DNA of 45,834 nt from Arthrobacter sp. ISL-65 (GTDB lineage: Bacteria > Actinomycetota > Actinomycetes > Actinomycetales > Micrococcaceae), in assembly GCF_018613795.1 (NCBI RefSeq), contig NZ_JAGGPN010000014.1, positions 1 through 45,834 of the forward strand, in the 5' to 3' direction. Made by a program: the position numbers and the translations under genes. Position 1 is the stretch's first letter. Each line of letters opens with the position of its first letter. Positions 1 to 7,894 of the stretch are shown piece by piece. A model generated the notes under the pieces. It was not told the DNA's origin and made no database searches. It saw only the letters and a program-made list of their open reading frames with translations.

Positions 1-2
1 TC

Positions 3-515
3 CAAGGCAAGACCCTCGGCGGCATCGGCCAGGCGACGGCACGCCGGGCCAAGGCCTTCGGCATGGACATCGTCTACCAGTCGCGCAGCGAGATCGACCC
101 CGCAATTGCCGCGGAACTGGGCGCCCGGCGGGTCGATCTCGACGAGTTGCTGACTGTTTCCGATGTCGTATCCTTGCACTGCCCTTACGGAGCCGCCACG
201 CACCATCTGATCGGCGCCGAGCAGCTCGCAGCGATGAAGAGCTCGACGTACCTCGTCAATACCGCGCGCGGGCCGATCGTTGACGAAGCAGCGCTCGCTT
301 CTGCGCTTCGCGAGGGACAGATCGCGGGCGCCGGGCTCGACGTTTTTGAGAAGGAGCCCAGCGTGCACCCTGGATTGCTCGAGCTCGAGAACGTGGTGCT
401 CGTGCCGCACCTCGGCTCCGCCACCGTCGAAACGCGCACCGCGATGGCGATGCTCGCTGCAGACAACGCCCTGGCAGTGCTCAGCGACGAACGACCGCCC
501 GCCCCGATCAATTAG
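3..515 (+). CDS. D-isomer-specific 2-hydroxyacid dehydrogenase (3' part; Rossmann loop damaged)
   Basis: The reading frame is open from the window edge, so the N-terminal catalytic part lies outside. The family reduces 2-keto acids such as glyoxylate or hydroxypyruvate with NAD(P)H in the cytoplasm. The catalytic Arg (NTARGPIVDE), Glu (AGLDVFEKEP) and His (LVPHLGSAT) motifs are all visible in order. The nucleotide-binding segment reads GKTLGGIGQATARRAKAFG, whereas family members normally carry GxGxxG preceded by a beta-strand (roughly GKTLGIVGxGxIGQ); about five residues appear to be missing in frame. The next region holds a possible isocitrate lyase relic, so a glyoxylate-related role is plausible but inferred. 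It could be a functional variant or a decaying gene. Confidence 0.8.
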   Translation, partial: QGKTLGGIGQATARRAKAFGMDIVYQSRSEIDPAIAAELGARRVDLDELLTVSDVVSLHCPYGAATHHLIGAEQLAAMKSSTYLVNTARGPIVDEAALASALREGQIAGAGLDVFEKEPSVHPGLLELENVVLVPHLGSATVETRTAMAMLAADNALAVLSDERPPAPIN

Positions 516-571
516 AGGCGACCGGCGCCACGAACGAGACGACAACCGGCCGAGTACGAGCCCCGCCCCAA

Positions 572-646
572 AGGGATGGAACCCCGGACTACTCAGCCTC
601 CGACGTCGTCCGTCTCCGCGGCCGTGTCTCCGAGGAACATGCCTCC
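572..646 (+). pseudogene. Short relic resembling the N-terminal part of isocitrate lyase
   Basis: One frame of the 267-base gap before pntA reads DYSASDVVRLRGRVSEEHAS, close to the conserved N-terminal stretch of isocitrate lyase (family pattern D-Y-[ST]-x-x-D-V-V-x-L-R-G-x-V-x-E-E). No start codon or RBS precedes it, and similarity fades after about 25 codons, so it cannot be functional. If real, it is a deletion scar of an aceA-like gene beside a dehydrogenase that could act on glyoxylate. The match is from memory of the family and short, hence modest confidence. Confidence 0.4.
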
Positions 647-782
647 GCAACAGGCACTGTGAAATACGGGGGCCAGCCCGGCGACGGAACCACCGTGGCC
701 GCTGCTCTTCGTAGGCCGGACAGATTCCTACTGCCTCCCGGTAACAGCATTTACCGGGCATCACATCGCAAAGAGAGAACAT

Positions 783-2336
783 ATGACACATATTGGCATC
801 GTGGCCGAGCTAGGTAATGAGTCCCGGGTGGCAGCGACGCCTGTCACCGTGAAGCAGTTGTTGGAGTTAGGCTACGACGTTGTGGTCGAGAAGGGTGCGG
901 GGGAGTCCTCGTCCTTCAGAGACGACATGTACGCCGAAGCCGGTGCACTGATCGTTGGCGCCGACGAGGCGTGGGGCAGTGAGGTGGTACTTCGGATCAA
1001 CCCGCCCACCGAGGATGAGATCGGCCGTCTGGCCGACGGTGCGACGCTGATCGGGATGTTGAGCCCCGGATTGCGGCCGGAACTGGTGGAAGCGTTGGCG
1101 GCCCGTCCAATCACAGCGCTGGCGTTGGACGCGGTGCCGCGGATCTCGCGCGCTCAGTCCATGGATGTGCTTAGTTCGATGGCGAACATTGCCGGGTACC
1201 GGGCCGTGATCGAGGCGGCCCACGAGTTCGGCCGGTTTTTCACGGGTCAGGTCACCGCGGCGGGCAAGGTCCCGCCGGCGAAGGTCCTGGTGGCCGGCGC
1301 CGGTGTGGCTGGTTTAGCCGCGATCGGTGCCGCCAGCAGCCTCGGGGCCGTCGTGCGGGCAACGGATCCGCGGCCCGAGGTCGCCGACCAGGTGAAGTCG
1401 ATCGGCGGGACCTACCTCAAGGTGGAGGTCGCGGAGGAGATGCAGTCCTCGGACGGGTATGCGAAGGCCACCTCTGAGGCGTATAACGCCCGCGCTGCGG
1501 AGATTTACTCGGAGCAGGCAGCTGATGTGGACATCATCATCACCACGGCCCTGATCCCAGGGCGTCCGGCGCCGAAGCTGCTCACGGCCGAGGACGTGGC
1601 CGGGATGAAGGCTGGCAGCGTGATCGTGGACATGGCTGCCGGGCAGGGCGGGAACGTCGAAGGCTCGGTCGCCGGAGAACGGATAGTTACGGATAACGGT
1701 GTGGTGATACTGGGTTACACAGATCTTCCGGCCCGTTTGCCGGCCCAGGCGTCCCAGCTGTACGGGACGAACATGGTGAACCTGCTCAAGCTCCTGACCA
1801 AGGACAAAGACGGCCAGCTGAAGATCGACTTTGATGACGTGGTCCAGCGCTCTGTGACGGTGGTCCGGGACGGTGAGAAGACCTGGCCCCCGCCCCCGGT
1901 CCAGGTCTCCGCAGTACCCGCAGCCACGACCCAGGTCCCGGCCGCCGAAAGCACTGCGCCGAAGAAGAAGGAAGGCCTCAGCCCGGCCGGTAAGGCCGGT
2001 CTCTTCGCCGCGGGCATCGCGGTGCTGTTCGGGATCAACGCGGTCGCCCCGGCGCCGCTGCCGCAGCACTTCACGGTGCTGATGCTCTCCATCGTGGTCG
2101 GCTTCTACGTCATCGGGAAGGTCCATCACGCCCTGCACACCCCGCTGATGTCCGTCACGAACGCGATCTCCGGGATCATCGTCGTCGGGGCGCTGCTGCA
2201 GGTCACCTCCGACAACGTCGTGATGCAGGTGCTCGCCGCTGTCGCGGTCCTGCTGGCCAGCATTAACATTTTCGGCGGCTTCGCCGTCACCCGGCGCATG
2301 CTCGCCATGTTCTCGGCCGGCAAGGCACGTTCATGA
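783..2336 (+). CDS. pntA: NAD(P) transhydrogenase subunit alpha
   Basis: PntA with PntB couples hydride transfer between NADH and NADP+ to proton movement across the cytoplasmic membrane, mainly supplying NADPH. The 517-residue protein has the full single-chain layout: an alanine dehydrogenase/transhydrogenase N-terminal domain ([20 protein letters not shown]), the NAD-binding Rossmann motif [18 protein letters not shown] near residue 172 followed by RATDPRPEV, a Pro/Ala linker around 365-395, and three to four hydrophobic helices from about 405 to the end. The RBS is AGAGAGA just upstream of ATG 783. The stop overlaps the first possible ATG of pntB, so the two are one transcription unit. Confidence 0.97.
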   Translation: MTHIGIVAELGNESRVAATPVTVKQLLELGYDVVVEKGAGESSSFRDDMYAEAGALIVGADEAWGSEVVLRINPPTEDEIGRLADGATLIGMLSPGLRPELVEALAARPITALALDAVPRISRAQSMDVLSSMANIAGYRAVIEAAHEFGRFFTGQVTAAGKVPPAKVLVAGAGVAGLAAIGAASSLGAVVRATDPRPEVADQVKSIGGTYLKVEVAEEMQSSDGYAKATSEAYNARAAEIYSEQAADVDIIITTALIPGRPAPKLLTAEDVAGMKAGSVIVDMAAGQGGNVEGSVAGERIVTDNGVVILGYTDLPARLPAQASQLYGTNMVNLLKLLTKDKDGQLKIDFDDVVQRSVTVVRDGEKTWPPPPVQVSAVPAATTQVPAAESTAPKKKEGLSPAGKAGLFAAGIAVLFGINAVAPAPLPQHFTVLMLSIVVGFYVIGKVHHALHTPLMSVTNAISGIIVVGALLQVTSDNVVMQVLAAVAVLLASINIFGGFAVTRRMLAMFSAGKARS

Positions 2337-2380
2337 GCGTCGCCACCGAAGCAGCAGGAATTCTATCGAGGAGCCTTACC

Positions 2381-3805
2381 GTGTCTGACACCGTCTCCGG
2401 TCCGTTGACCGCCGACTCCATCGCGGGGGCGGCCTACGTCGTCGCGGCCCTGCTGTTCATCCTCAGCCTCGCCGGGCTGAGCAAGCATGAAAAAGCCCGT
2501 GCAGGGGTGATCTATGGCATCACCGGGATGGTCATCGCCCTGGCCGCGACGATCTGGCTGACCCTCCAGGACGCCTGGGGCACCGGCGCCGGCCTCACTG
2601 GCTTGGTCCTGCTCGTGGCTGCGGTGCTGGTGGGCGGCGCCATCGGGCTTTGGCGCGCCCGCGTGGTCGAAATGACCGGCATGCCCGAGCTGATCGCGCT
2701 GCTGCACAGCTTCGTGGGCCTCGCCGCGGTCCTTGTCGGCTGGAACGGGCACCTCGAAGCCCCGGACCTGTCCCCGGACCTGACAGCGATCCACCACGCT
2801 GAGGTGTTCATCGGCGTGTTCATCGGCGCAGTGACCTTCACCGGCTCGATCGTGGCGTTCCTGAAACTCTCCGCCCGGATGAAGTCCTCGCCGCTGATGC
2901 TGCCGGGCAAGAACGCGATCAACCTCGGCGCCCTCGCCGCCTTCATCGGCCTCACCGTCTGGTACGTCAACGACTCCCAGCTCTGGCTCCTCATCGTCGT
3001 CACTCTCCTTGCCCTCGGGCTGGGTTGGCACCTGGTGGCCTCCATCGGCGGCGGCGACATGCCCGTGGTTGTGTCCATGCTCAACAGCTACTCGGGCTGG
3101 GCCGCCGCTGCGGCGGGTTTCCTGCTGAACAATGACCTGCTGATCATCACCGGCGCCCTGGTCGGATCCTCGGGCGCCTACCTGTCCTACATCATGTGCA
3201 GGGCCATGAACCGGTCCTTCATCTCCGTGATCGCCGGCGGGTTCGGCATCGCCGCACCGGCCGCCGCGGACGCAGAGTACGGCGAGCACCGCGAAATCAC
3301 GGCCCAGGCCACCGCGGAGATGCTGACCAACGCCTCGTCCGTGGTCATCACCCCCGGTTACGGCATGGCCGTCGCCCAGGCCCAATACCCCGTCGCCGAA
3401 CTCGCCCACCAGCTCCGCGAGAAGGGTGTGAATGTCAGGTTCGGCATCCACCCCGTCGCAGGGCGCCTGCCCGGGCACATGAACGTCCTCCTCGCCGAAG
3501 CCAAAGTCCCCTACGACATCGTCCTGGAAATGGACGAAATCAACGACGACCTCGGCGACACCTCCGTCGTCCTCGTCATCGGCGCCAACGACACCGTCAA
3601 CCCCTCAGCCGCCGAAGACCCCGGCAGCCCCATCGCCGGCATGCCAGTACTCCGCGTCTGGGAAGCAGAGAACGTCGTCGTGTTTAAACGATCCATGGCA
3701 GCCGGCTACGCCGGCGTCCAAAACCCCCTGTTCTTCCGCGACAACTCCCAAATGCTCTTCGGCGACGCCAAAGCCCGCGTCGAAGACATCCTCAAAGCGT
3801 TCTGA
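2381..3805 (+). CDS. pntB: NAD(P) transhydrogenase subunit beta
   Basis: This is the membrane and NADP(H)-binding subunit of the proton-translocating transhydrogenase. About eight hydrophobic helices fill the first 270 residues. The NADP-binding domain III follows, with [36 protein letters not shown], and [15 protein letters not shown], all hallmark motifs. I chose GTG 2381 because GAGGAG lies at 2368-2373 with seven bases of spacing; an in-frame ATG at 2333 overlaps pntA but lacks its own RBS and would add 16 unusual residues. The product from GTG is 474 residues, close to the family norm. It forms an operon with pntA; no clear terminator follows. Confidence 0.96.
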   Translation: MSDTVSGPLTADSIAGAAYVVAALLFILSLAGLSKHEKARAGVIYGITGMVIALAATIWLTLQDAWGTGAGLTGLVLLVAAVLVGGAIGLWRARVVEMTGMPELIALLHSFVGLAAVLVGWNGHLEAPDLSPDLTAIHHAEVFIGVFIGAVTFTGSIVAFLKLSARMKSSPLMLPGKNAINLGALAAFIGLTVWYVNDSQLWLLIVVTLLALGLGWHLVASIGGGDMPVVVSMLNSYSGWAAAAAGFLLNNDLLIITGALVGSSGAYLSYIMCRAMNRSFISVIAGGFGIAAPAAADAEYGEHREITAQATAEMLTNASSVVITPGYGMAVAQAQYPVAELAHQLREKGVNVRFGIHPVAGRLPGHMNVLLAEAKVPYDIVLEMDEINDDLGDTSVVLVIGANDTVNPSAAEDPGSPIAGMPVLRVWEAENVVVFKRSMAAGYAGVQNPLFFRDNSQMLFGDAKARVEDILKAF

Positions 3806-4333
3806 CAGAAAGCACGTCTTGGGCTTCCTGCAGTTCATCCCCCCGCACTGGCGGCGTACGTACAATCACCCAACCCCCAACGGAGATAAGGACAAAACCA
3901 TGCCCCAAGACCGAGCTCCGGACAACCGCATTCGCCAAGATGCGGTCCGATCCTTTCCGTCCGCCCCGCCGCAGACACGTGAGGATTCTGCGGCGCGGGA
4001 AATTCCTAGTATTGACGCCTTCGGCGCCTCACCCTGGGTCGGCCTTCACTACCGGCACGAGTTCCTGCTCCACCACCGGCACGAACTGCTGGCGCACCAG
4101 GGGGATGCATAGCACGGCAAGCTACTTGGCGAACACCCCGTGTTGCCGGAGGGTGTTAGCGTGGTCGATCGCTGATCACTGCGAGATTCTGGATGGTTGC
4201 AGGCGAGCCCAGTGGAAGCACCGCCCGGGCGTGCCTATGCAACCGGGAGTGACCTCACCGGCCCTCGAGAACGAATAGCTTTCATGGACGAATGCAAAAC
4301 TTCTTCTGACCTAGAACGCCTAAGTTTCAGCAA
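3806..4333 (+). other. Gene-poor stretch after pntB; one weak small ORF and one hairpin
   Basis: Nothing here is recognisable as a known gene. An ORF from ATG 3901 to 4112 (70 codons) is preceded by GGAGATAAGG at good distance and would encode a polar peptide ending in two copies of an RHE[FL]L unit (YRHEFLLHHRHELLAHQ), from a short DNA duplication at 4053-4092. It could be a small gene or chance. A 7-bp hairpin with arms AACACCC and GGGTGTT spans 4132-4157 without a T-run. The rest has no sustained coding signal and probably consists of rearranged remnants. Confidence 0.4.
3901..4112 (+). CDS. Possible small hypothetical protein (70 aa)
   Basis: The start ATG 3901 has a convincing RBS (GGAGATAAGG at about 3882). 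The peptide begins MPQDRAPDNRIRQDAV, has no membrane segment or signal peptide, and ends in a repeated RHE[FL]L motif. I do not recognise a family. It lies between pntB and mobile-element debris, so it may be a truncated gene. Only the RBS and the intact frame support it. Confidence 0.25.
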
Positions 4334-4377
4334 GCGGGAGGTTTCGCAGCTACTTCAACTCCCGCGGGTTTAACGCC
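4334..4377 (+). repeat. Hairpin repeat copy H1 (interrupted by IS110-type left end)
   Basis: A perfect 7-bp stem GCGGGAG/CTCCCGC (4334-4340 and 4359-4365) encloses an 18-base loop containing CGCAGCTACTTC, followed by GGGTTTAACGCC. The copy at 10736-10800 has the same 12-base loop core and the same distance to CGCC, but its stem bases differ in a compensatory way. Similarity stops at 4377, where the IS110-type left end seems to begin. Confidence 0.6.
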
Positions 4378-4682
4378 TGTGAGGATTGGGGTGGCTGGTC
4401 TGGGATTGGCTGGCAGAGTAGGTGCAGGCCGTTCCACCCGGCGGTCGTGACTCATTAAACGCTTGGCCCCGTCCAAGGGTGTCCTGTTATCGACTTGTCC
4501 GTCTGTTGGGTGGGCGGCCGGCACCTGCCCGGCCCACCTCGGTGACTTGATCAGAAGATTGTCCGCCTCCGCGCGGGGCGTGGCCCGTCACAGTGCTGTT
4601 CCGAAGTGACCTCTACCCGGACTGGTACCGGCCCGTAACGGCCTGACCATGTCCGCGAAATGAGGAAGGTGCCAGAACCGCT
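4378..4682 (+). ncRNA. Candidate left end and bridge-RNA region of an IS110-type element
   Basis: This 305-base noncoding stretch lies between the point where the H1 repeat breaks off and the start of the IS110-type transposase. In the IS110 group the noncoding left end is known to encode a structured bridge RNA that guides recombination. A strong hairpin is visible at 4509-4538 (GGTG, bulge, GGCCGG, loop, CCGGCC, CACC), and a second small one near 4628-4645 (GGCC...GGCC). The RNA assignment is inference from family architecture; no loop was matched to a target. Confidence 0.35.
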
Positions 4683-5006
4683 ATGACTATCGTTGCGCAT
4701 TCCCACCCGTTTGTCGTAGGTGTCGACACCCACGCCCGGAAGCACGTCTTCGCCATCATCGCCGCGGCAAGCGGCGAACGGATCGAAAACCGGGATTTCC
4801 CAGCGACGGGGGCCGGTATCAGTCGCGCCATTGCTTGGGTTGCCCGTCGCACCGGGGCCGATCTGGCCACTCTGTGGGTGATTGAGGGCGCGGCTTCTTA
4901 TGGTGCCGTGTTGGCTGTGCAGTCGCAGCTGCCGGCTACCAGGTCGCAAAAGCCACGCGCATGGACGCCCTGCCGCGTCGTGGGGTTGGTAAGTCGGATC
5001 CGTTGC
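4683..5006 (+). pseudogene. IS110-family transposase, N-terminal fragment, frameshifted
   Basis: The fragment begins MTIVAHSHPFVVGVDTHARK, with the first catalytic Asp in GVDTH, and continues to LATLWVIEGAASYGA with the conserved Glu, both typical of the DEDD (RuvC-like) domain of IS110 transposases. Around base 4930 the frame shifts: the next frame continues with GYQVAKATRMDALPRRGVGK and SDPL. Similarity ends exactly at SDPL, where the third acidic residue (SDPLDA) is due, near base 5006. The C-terminal half with the catalytic Ser is absent. The gene is therefore dead. Downstream DNA belongs to a different element. Confidence 0.85.
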
Positions 5007-5029
5007 CAGGACGATGCCTTCCCTTTGGC

Positions 5030-5047
5030 GTTCCCTAATGAGGGAAC
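5030..5047. repeat. Palindrome at the IS110/resolvase junction
   Basis: Arms GTTCCCT and AGGGAAC flank four bases (AATG). A second short palindrome, GAACGTTC, overlaps its right arm. It sits in the 48 bases between the truncated transposase and the truncated resolvase, so it may mark a recombination scar or an element end. Confidence 0.5.
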
Positions 5048-5054
5048 GTTCGAA

Positions 5055-5414
5055 TTAAGCGAAGGCGCCCATGACGGAGAGCATGACGTTGGCTATGGGG
5101 GAGTCCTCGCCGGTGAAGACCAGGCTCTCTTTGACGCACTCCGCCCGCACGCCTTTGCGTGTGAGGCCTTGGACGAGGGCACGCAGGTCATCGAGGTTGC
5201 GGGCGAGCCGGTCCATGCTGTGCACCACAACGGTGTCGCCGTCGCGGGCGAACCGCAGCAGTTCGGTAAGTTGTGGCCTGTCGGTGTCCCTGCCCGAGGC
5301 CTTGTCCGTGAAGACCCGGTCCAGAACCTGACCTTCGAGCTGGCGTTTCTCGTTCTGGTCCAGCGTGCTCACGCGCACGTACCCGATCCTCTGTCCATTC
5401 AACGGGCTTCCCAA
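5055..5414 (-). pseudogene. Serine resolvase/invertase (Tn3 type), C-terminally truncated
   Basis: The product reads LNGQRIGYVRVSTLDQNEKR, with the catalytic Ser in RVST, then VHSMDRLARNLDDLR, the family's conserved Arg/Asp motif, and ends at MLSVMGAFA followed by a stop. Full resolvases continue AEFER..., through the long helix and a C-terminal helix-turn-helix that binds the res site; all of that is missing, so it should not resolve cointegrates. The start appears to be TTG (5414 or 5402). The break lies beside the palindrome at 5030-5047. It is a remnant of a Tn3-like transposon, with no transposase gene in the window. Confidence 0.85.
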
Positions 5415-5489
5415 CCCTCATCGTGTCAGGTTGAGTTCTAGGCTCGTCGCAGAAAAAGGTCAAGCAGTCTTCCCAGACCTATTGACGTG

Positions 5490-5527
5490 AGGCAACAGGG
5501 GGTCCTTCTACAACTGCGACAAACCCC
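5490..5527 (-). mobile_element. Candidate Tn3-type terminal inverted repeat
   Basis: Read leftwards from 5527 the strand begins GGGGTTTGTCGCAGTTGTAG. Tn3-family terminal repeats are about 38 bases long and usually begin GGGG. It lies on the promoter side of the resolvase and directly abuts the stop codon (5528-5530) of the transporter gene. A GTCGCAG motif recurs inverted at 5446-5452. No partner repeat was found, so this is a proposal. Confidence 0.35.
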
Positions 5528-6871
5528 TCATGCTCGCAGCGTACGTTCTTTTTCTCTGTCATTCAGAGCACCGCTGTCTTGCTGTGATGGCCGCATTGCA
5601 GCGACGGCTCCGCCCGCAATGAGGACCACGACGCCTACGCCAATGTAGAGCATGGATGCCGTCCAATGTGCGTCCAGGAGGGCTCCGGTGATGAGTGGGG
5701 CGACGATGGCGCCAATGCGGCCGATCCCGATCGCCCAGCCGACGCCGGTGCTCCGGACGGATGCGCCGTATAGTGCGGGGGTGATGGTGTACATGCCGGC
5801 GATGCAACCGTTGATCAGCATGCCCACGACGCCGCCTGCGATGAAGGCCAGGGCCAGGATGCCGGCGGTGGAAATGAACATCACCATGGTGGCTGCGGAG
5901 AGTACGGCGAACGCGATCATCACCTTGCGGCTGTTCCAGCGGATAGTCAGCAGGCCGTAGAGCAGTGATCCGAAGGTGCCGCCGAGGGTTAACATGAGCC
6001 CGCCGATGACACCCTGGCTTTCTGTCATGCCGGCCGTGACGAGGAGCCGCGGCGTCCAGCTGTTCACAAAGTAGAACCCGAACATGGTGGCAAAAAAGGC
6101 CAACCACACGAGCGACGTGGAGCGGCGGTTGCCTGCAGTGAATAGTTCGGAGAGCTTGTTCTTGCGGTCCGCCTTGACGGCGGGGATCGGGAGTTCCGTC
6201 ACTTCTGGCTGCCCGATCTTGCGGGCAATTTTGTTGAGGCGCTCGAGGACGTTGCGCGGACGGCGGTTGGCCAGGAAGTCCACGGACTCCGGCAGCAGGA
6301 TGGCCAGAAGGATCAGGACGGCGGCGGTGCAGATCCCGCCAAACAGGAAAACCGAGCGCCAGCCGAAGCTTGCCTGGAGAGTTACGGCGGCGGCGCCGCC
6401 CAGGGTCGCCCCGATGCCGTAGCCGGCTGTGTAGATGCTGATGGCCAGACCGCGCCACCGGTTGGAAGAGTATTCGCTGGCGATCACATTGGTGCAGGCG
6501 AGGATGCCGCCAATGCCCAGGCCCGTTACGACACGCCATATCCCCAGCTCCACCGCCGAATGTGCAATTGAGGCGAGCAACATCCCGGCGGTGGCCAGGC
6601 CAACGGAGATCAGGACCATGGGCCGGCGTCCGATGATGTCGGCGAAAGGGGCCAGGCCCAAGGATCCGACGGCCATGCCAACCAGTCCGGAGCTCAGCAG
6701 GATGCCCAGTTCCGCTCCACTGAGGCCGAAGTCACGCGTGACGCTGTTGGCCGTGAAAGCCATAGCCAGAACGTCGAAGCCATCGAGGGCGTTCAGGACG
6801 ATGCATAGTCCGACGATCAACCACTGGTACAGGGACATCCGGGACGCGTCGATGCGTTCTTGGAGTTGCAT
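5528..6871 (-). CDS. vanK: MFS transporter, aromatic acid:H+ symporter family (vanillate uptake)
   Basis: A 447-residue, 12-helix major facilitator. The first helix carries LNALDGFD, the signature of the aromatic acid:H+ symporter subfamily (PcaK, BenK, VanK), and the loop after helix 2 has FADIIGRRPM. Its role is probably import of vanillate or a related methoxylated aromatic acid across the cytoplasmic membrane, inferred from the divergent vanR-vanA-vanB genes. Start ATG 6871 follows GAGAAAG. Its promoter region shares two palindromes with vanR. The stop TGA sits against a possible Tn3-type end, so the last few residues could have been replaced by an insertion. The symbol is assigned by context plus subfamily, not by direct substrate evidence. 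Confidence 0.85.
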   Translation of the reverse strand: MQLQERIDASRMSLYQWLIVGLCIVLNALDGFDVLAMAFTANSVTRDFGLSGAELGILLSSGLVGMAVGSLGLAPFADIIGRRPMVLISVGLATAGMLLASIAHSAVELGIWRVVTGLGIGGILACTNVIASEYSSNRWRGLAISIYTAGYGIGATLGGAAAVTLQASFGWRSVFLFGGICTAAVLILLAILLPESVDFLANRRPRNVLERLNKIARKIGQPEVTELPIPAVKADRKNKLSELFTAGNRRSTSLVWLAFFATMFGFYFVNSWTPRLLVTAGMTESQGVIGGLMLTLGGTFGSLLYGLLTIRWNSRKVMIAFAVLSAATMVMFISTAGILALAFIAGGVVGMLINGCIAGMYTITPALYGASVRSTGVGWAIGIGRIGAIVAPLITGALLDAHWTASMLYIGVGVVVLIAGGAVAAMRPSQQDSGALNDREKERTLRA

Positions 6872-7000
6872 GGGGCTACTTTCTCGAGGCCGGGGACAGG
6901 CCGGGCGGGAATTAGGTTAGGTTGCACGCGGAAGGGCCGGTGTGCACGAGTCGGGGCCGTAGCCTGCGCGGACCTCGTCGTCGAGGACCAGCAGCCTGCC

Positions 7001-7020
7001 AACTATCTATACTGATAGTT
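7001..7020. promoter_or_regulatory. Operator-like palindrome between vanK and vanR (site 1)
   Basis: Perfect 7-bp arms AACTATC/GATAGTT with a six-base spacer. It shares ACTATCTAT and ATAGTT with the site at 7823-7842, pointing to the same regulator, most likely the adjacent PadR-type VanR. Confidence 0.7.
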
Positions 7021-7044
7021 AGATGTGGCGTGAGAGACACAGCA

Positions 7045-7062
7045 TAACTATGAACATAGTTA
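7045..7062. promoter_or_regulatory. Operator-like palindrome upstream of vanR (site 2)
   Basis: Perfect 8-bp arms TAACTATG/CATAGTTA with a two-base centre. Its core CTATnAACATAGTTA recurs upstream of vanA at 7827-7841. Centres of sites 1 and 2 are 43 bp apart. A location just upstream of vanR suggests autoregulation as well as control of vanK. Confidence 0.7.
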
Positions 7063-7147
7063 GTTGACAAGAGGTTCAATTGAGCCGGCGCCCGGCTGCC
7101 GTGATGAGTTGAACGGTGGCGCCCCGACGGAGAGGATTGGTGGCCGA

Positions 7148-7729
7148 ATGAGTCTGCGCTATGCCCTGCTTGCCTTGCTGACATCTCAGCCCCTTACGGG
7201 CTATGACGTTTTGAAGCACTTCGAACAATCTGTCGGGTACGTCTGGCACGCACCTGACTCGCAGATCTATCCCGAGCTCCGCCGGATGGAAAAGGACGGT
7301 CTCCTTAATGGCGTCGAGGAGCCTTGGGGCACAAAAGGGAAGAAGAAGCGGTACCACATCACGCCGGAGGGGGTTGAGGCTTTCCGGTCCTGGATGAATA
7401 CCACCCTCGACTACGCCCGCGAGCGAGATCCGATCCACCTCAAGGCGGCATATCTGGAGTGGGCCGACCCGGATCAAGCGCGGAACCAGATGCATGCCCA
7501 CATTGCGTATCACTCCTCCCGTGCCCAGCAATGGCGGGAGATGATCGCCGCCCTTGAGGACCGGAGCAATCCCATCTTGGCTACTCGCCTCGCGGCGGCG
7601 CCTAAGGAAGATTGGACCAAAATCGCGGGATACAAGATTTTCACTTATGAAGGCATGATCGACCGCGCCAAGGCCGAGATCGAATGGGCGCGGCGCGGCC
7701 TTGATCTGATAGACAAGCTCGAGTCCTGA
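7148..7729 (+). CDS. vanR: PadR-family transcriptional regulator of the vanillate genes
   Basis: The 193-residue protein starts MSLRYALLALLTSQPLTGYD, the classic PadR winged-helix opening, with the wing region YPELRRMEKDGLL and KRYHITPEG. The second half (about 90-193) is the helical Vir-type dimerisation domain common in this family. In Corynebacterium glutamicum the vanABK genes are repressed by a PadR-type VanR and induced by vanillate; the same gene set and the palindromes here support that role. ATG 7148 was chosen over ATG 7064 because GGAGAGG lies at 7129-7135 and family similarity starts there. It is divergent from vanK and precedes vanAB. Confidence 0.88.
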   Translation: MSLRYALLALLTSQPLTGYDVLKHFEQSVGYVWHAPDSQIYPELRRMEKDGLLNGVEEPWGTKGKKKRYHITPEGVEAFRSWMNTTLDYARERDPIHLKAAYLEWADPDQARNQMHAHIAYHSSRAQQWREMIAALEDRSNPILATRLAAAPKEDWTKIAGYKIFTYEGMIDRAKAEIEWARRGLDLIDKLES

Positions 7730-7822
7730 GCAAGGAAGGACCGGTGCCTCCGCAGGCCTCCCGGGCCTTCAATCGCTTTCCGCGCCGCCCTGGCGCTTGC
7801 CTTGCCTGAAGAACGCCTTGCC

Positions 7823-7842
7823 ACTATCTATCAACATAGTTA
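7823..7842. promoter_or_regulatory. Operator-like site upstream of vanA (site 3)
   Basis: ACTATCTATCAACATAGTTA has imperfect dyad symmetry (ACTAT...ATAGT) and shares 15-base cores with the sites at 7001 and 7045. It lies about 50 bp before the vanA start, a position suited to repression by VanR. Confidence 0.7.
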
Positions 7843-7860
7843 TGCTGTGGTGCAGACCAC

Positions 7861-7881
7861 TACCTATGTAGATAGATATAG
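7861..7881. promoter_or_regulatory. Operator-like site upstream of vanA (site 4)
   Basis: The bottom strand reads CTATATCTATCTACATAGGTA-like sequence that matches site 3 at 16 of 20 positions. It ends 13 bases before the vanA start codon, so binding here could block both promoter clearance and the ribosome site region. Confidence 0.6.
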
Positions 7882-7894
7882 CGAAGGAATGATC

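Noticed and set aside
280..714. Rightward frame overlapping the dehydrogenase end and the gap before pntA
   Set aside because: It is arginine/proline-rich with no family features and overlaps a clear gene in another frame.
867..3478. Long leftward frames opposite pntA and pntB
   Set aside because: High-GC antisense frames; the forward frames carry complete pntA/pntB motifs.
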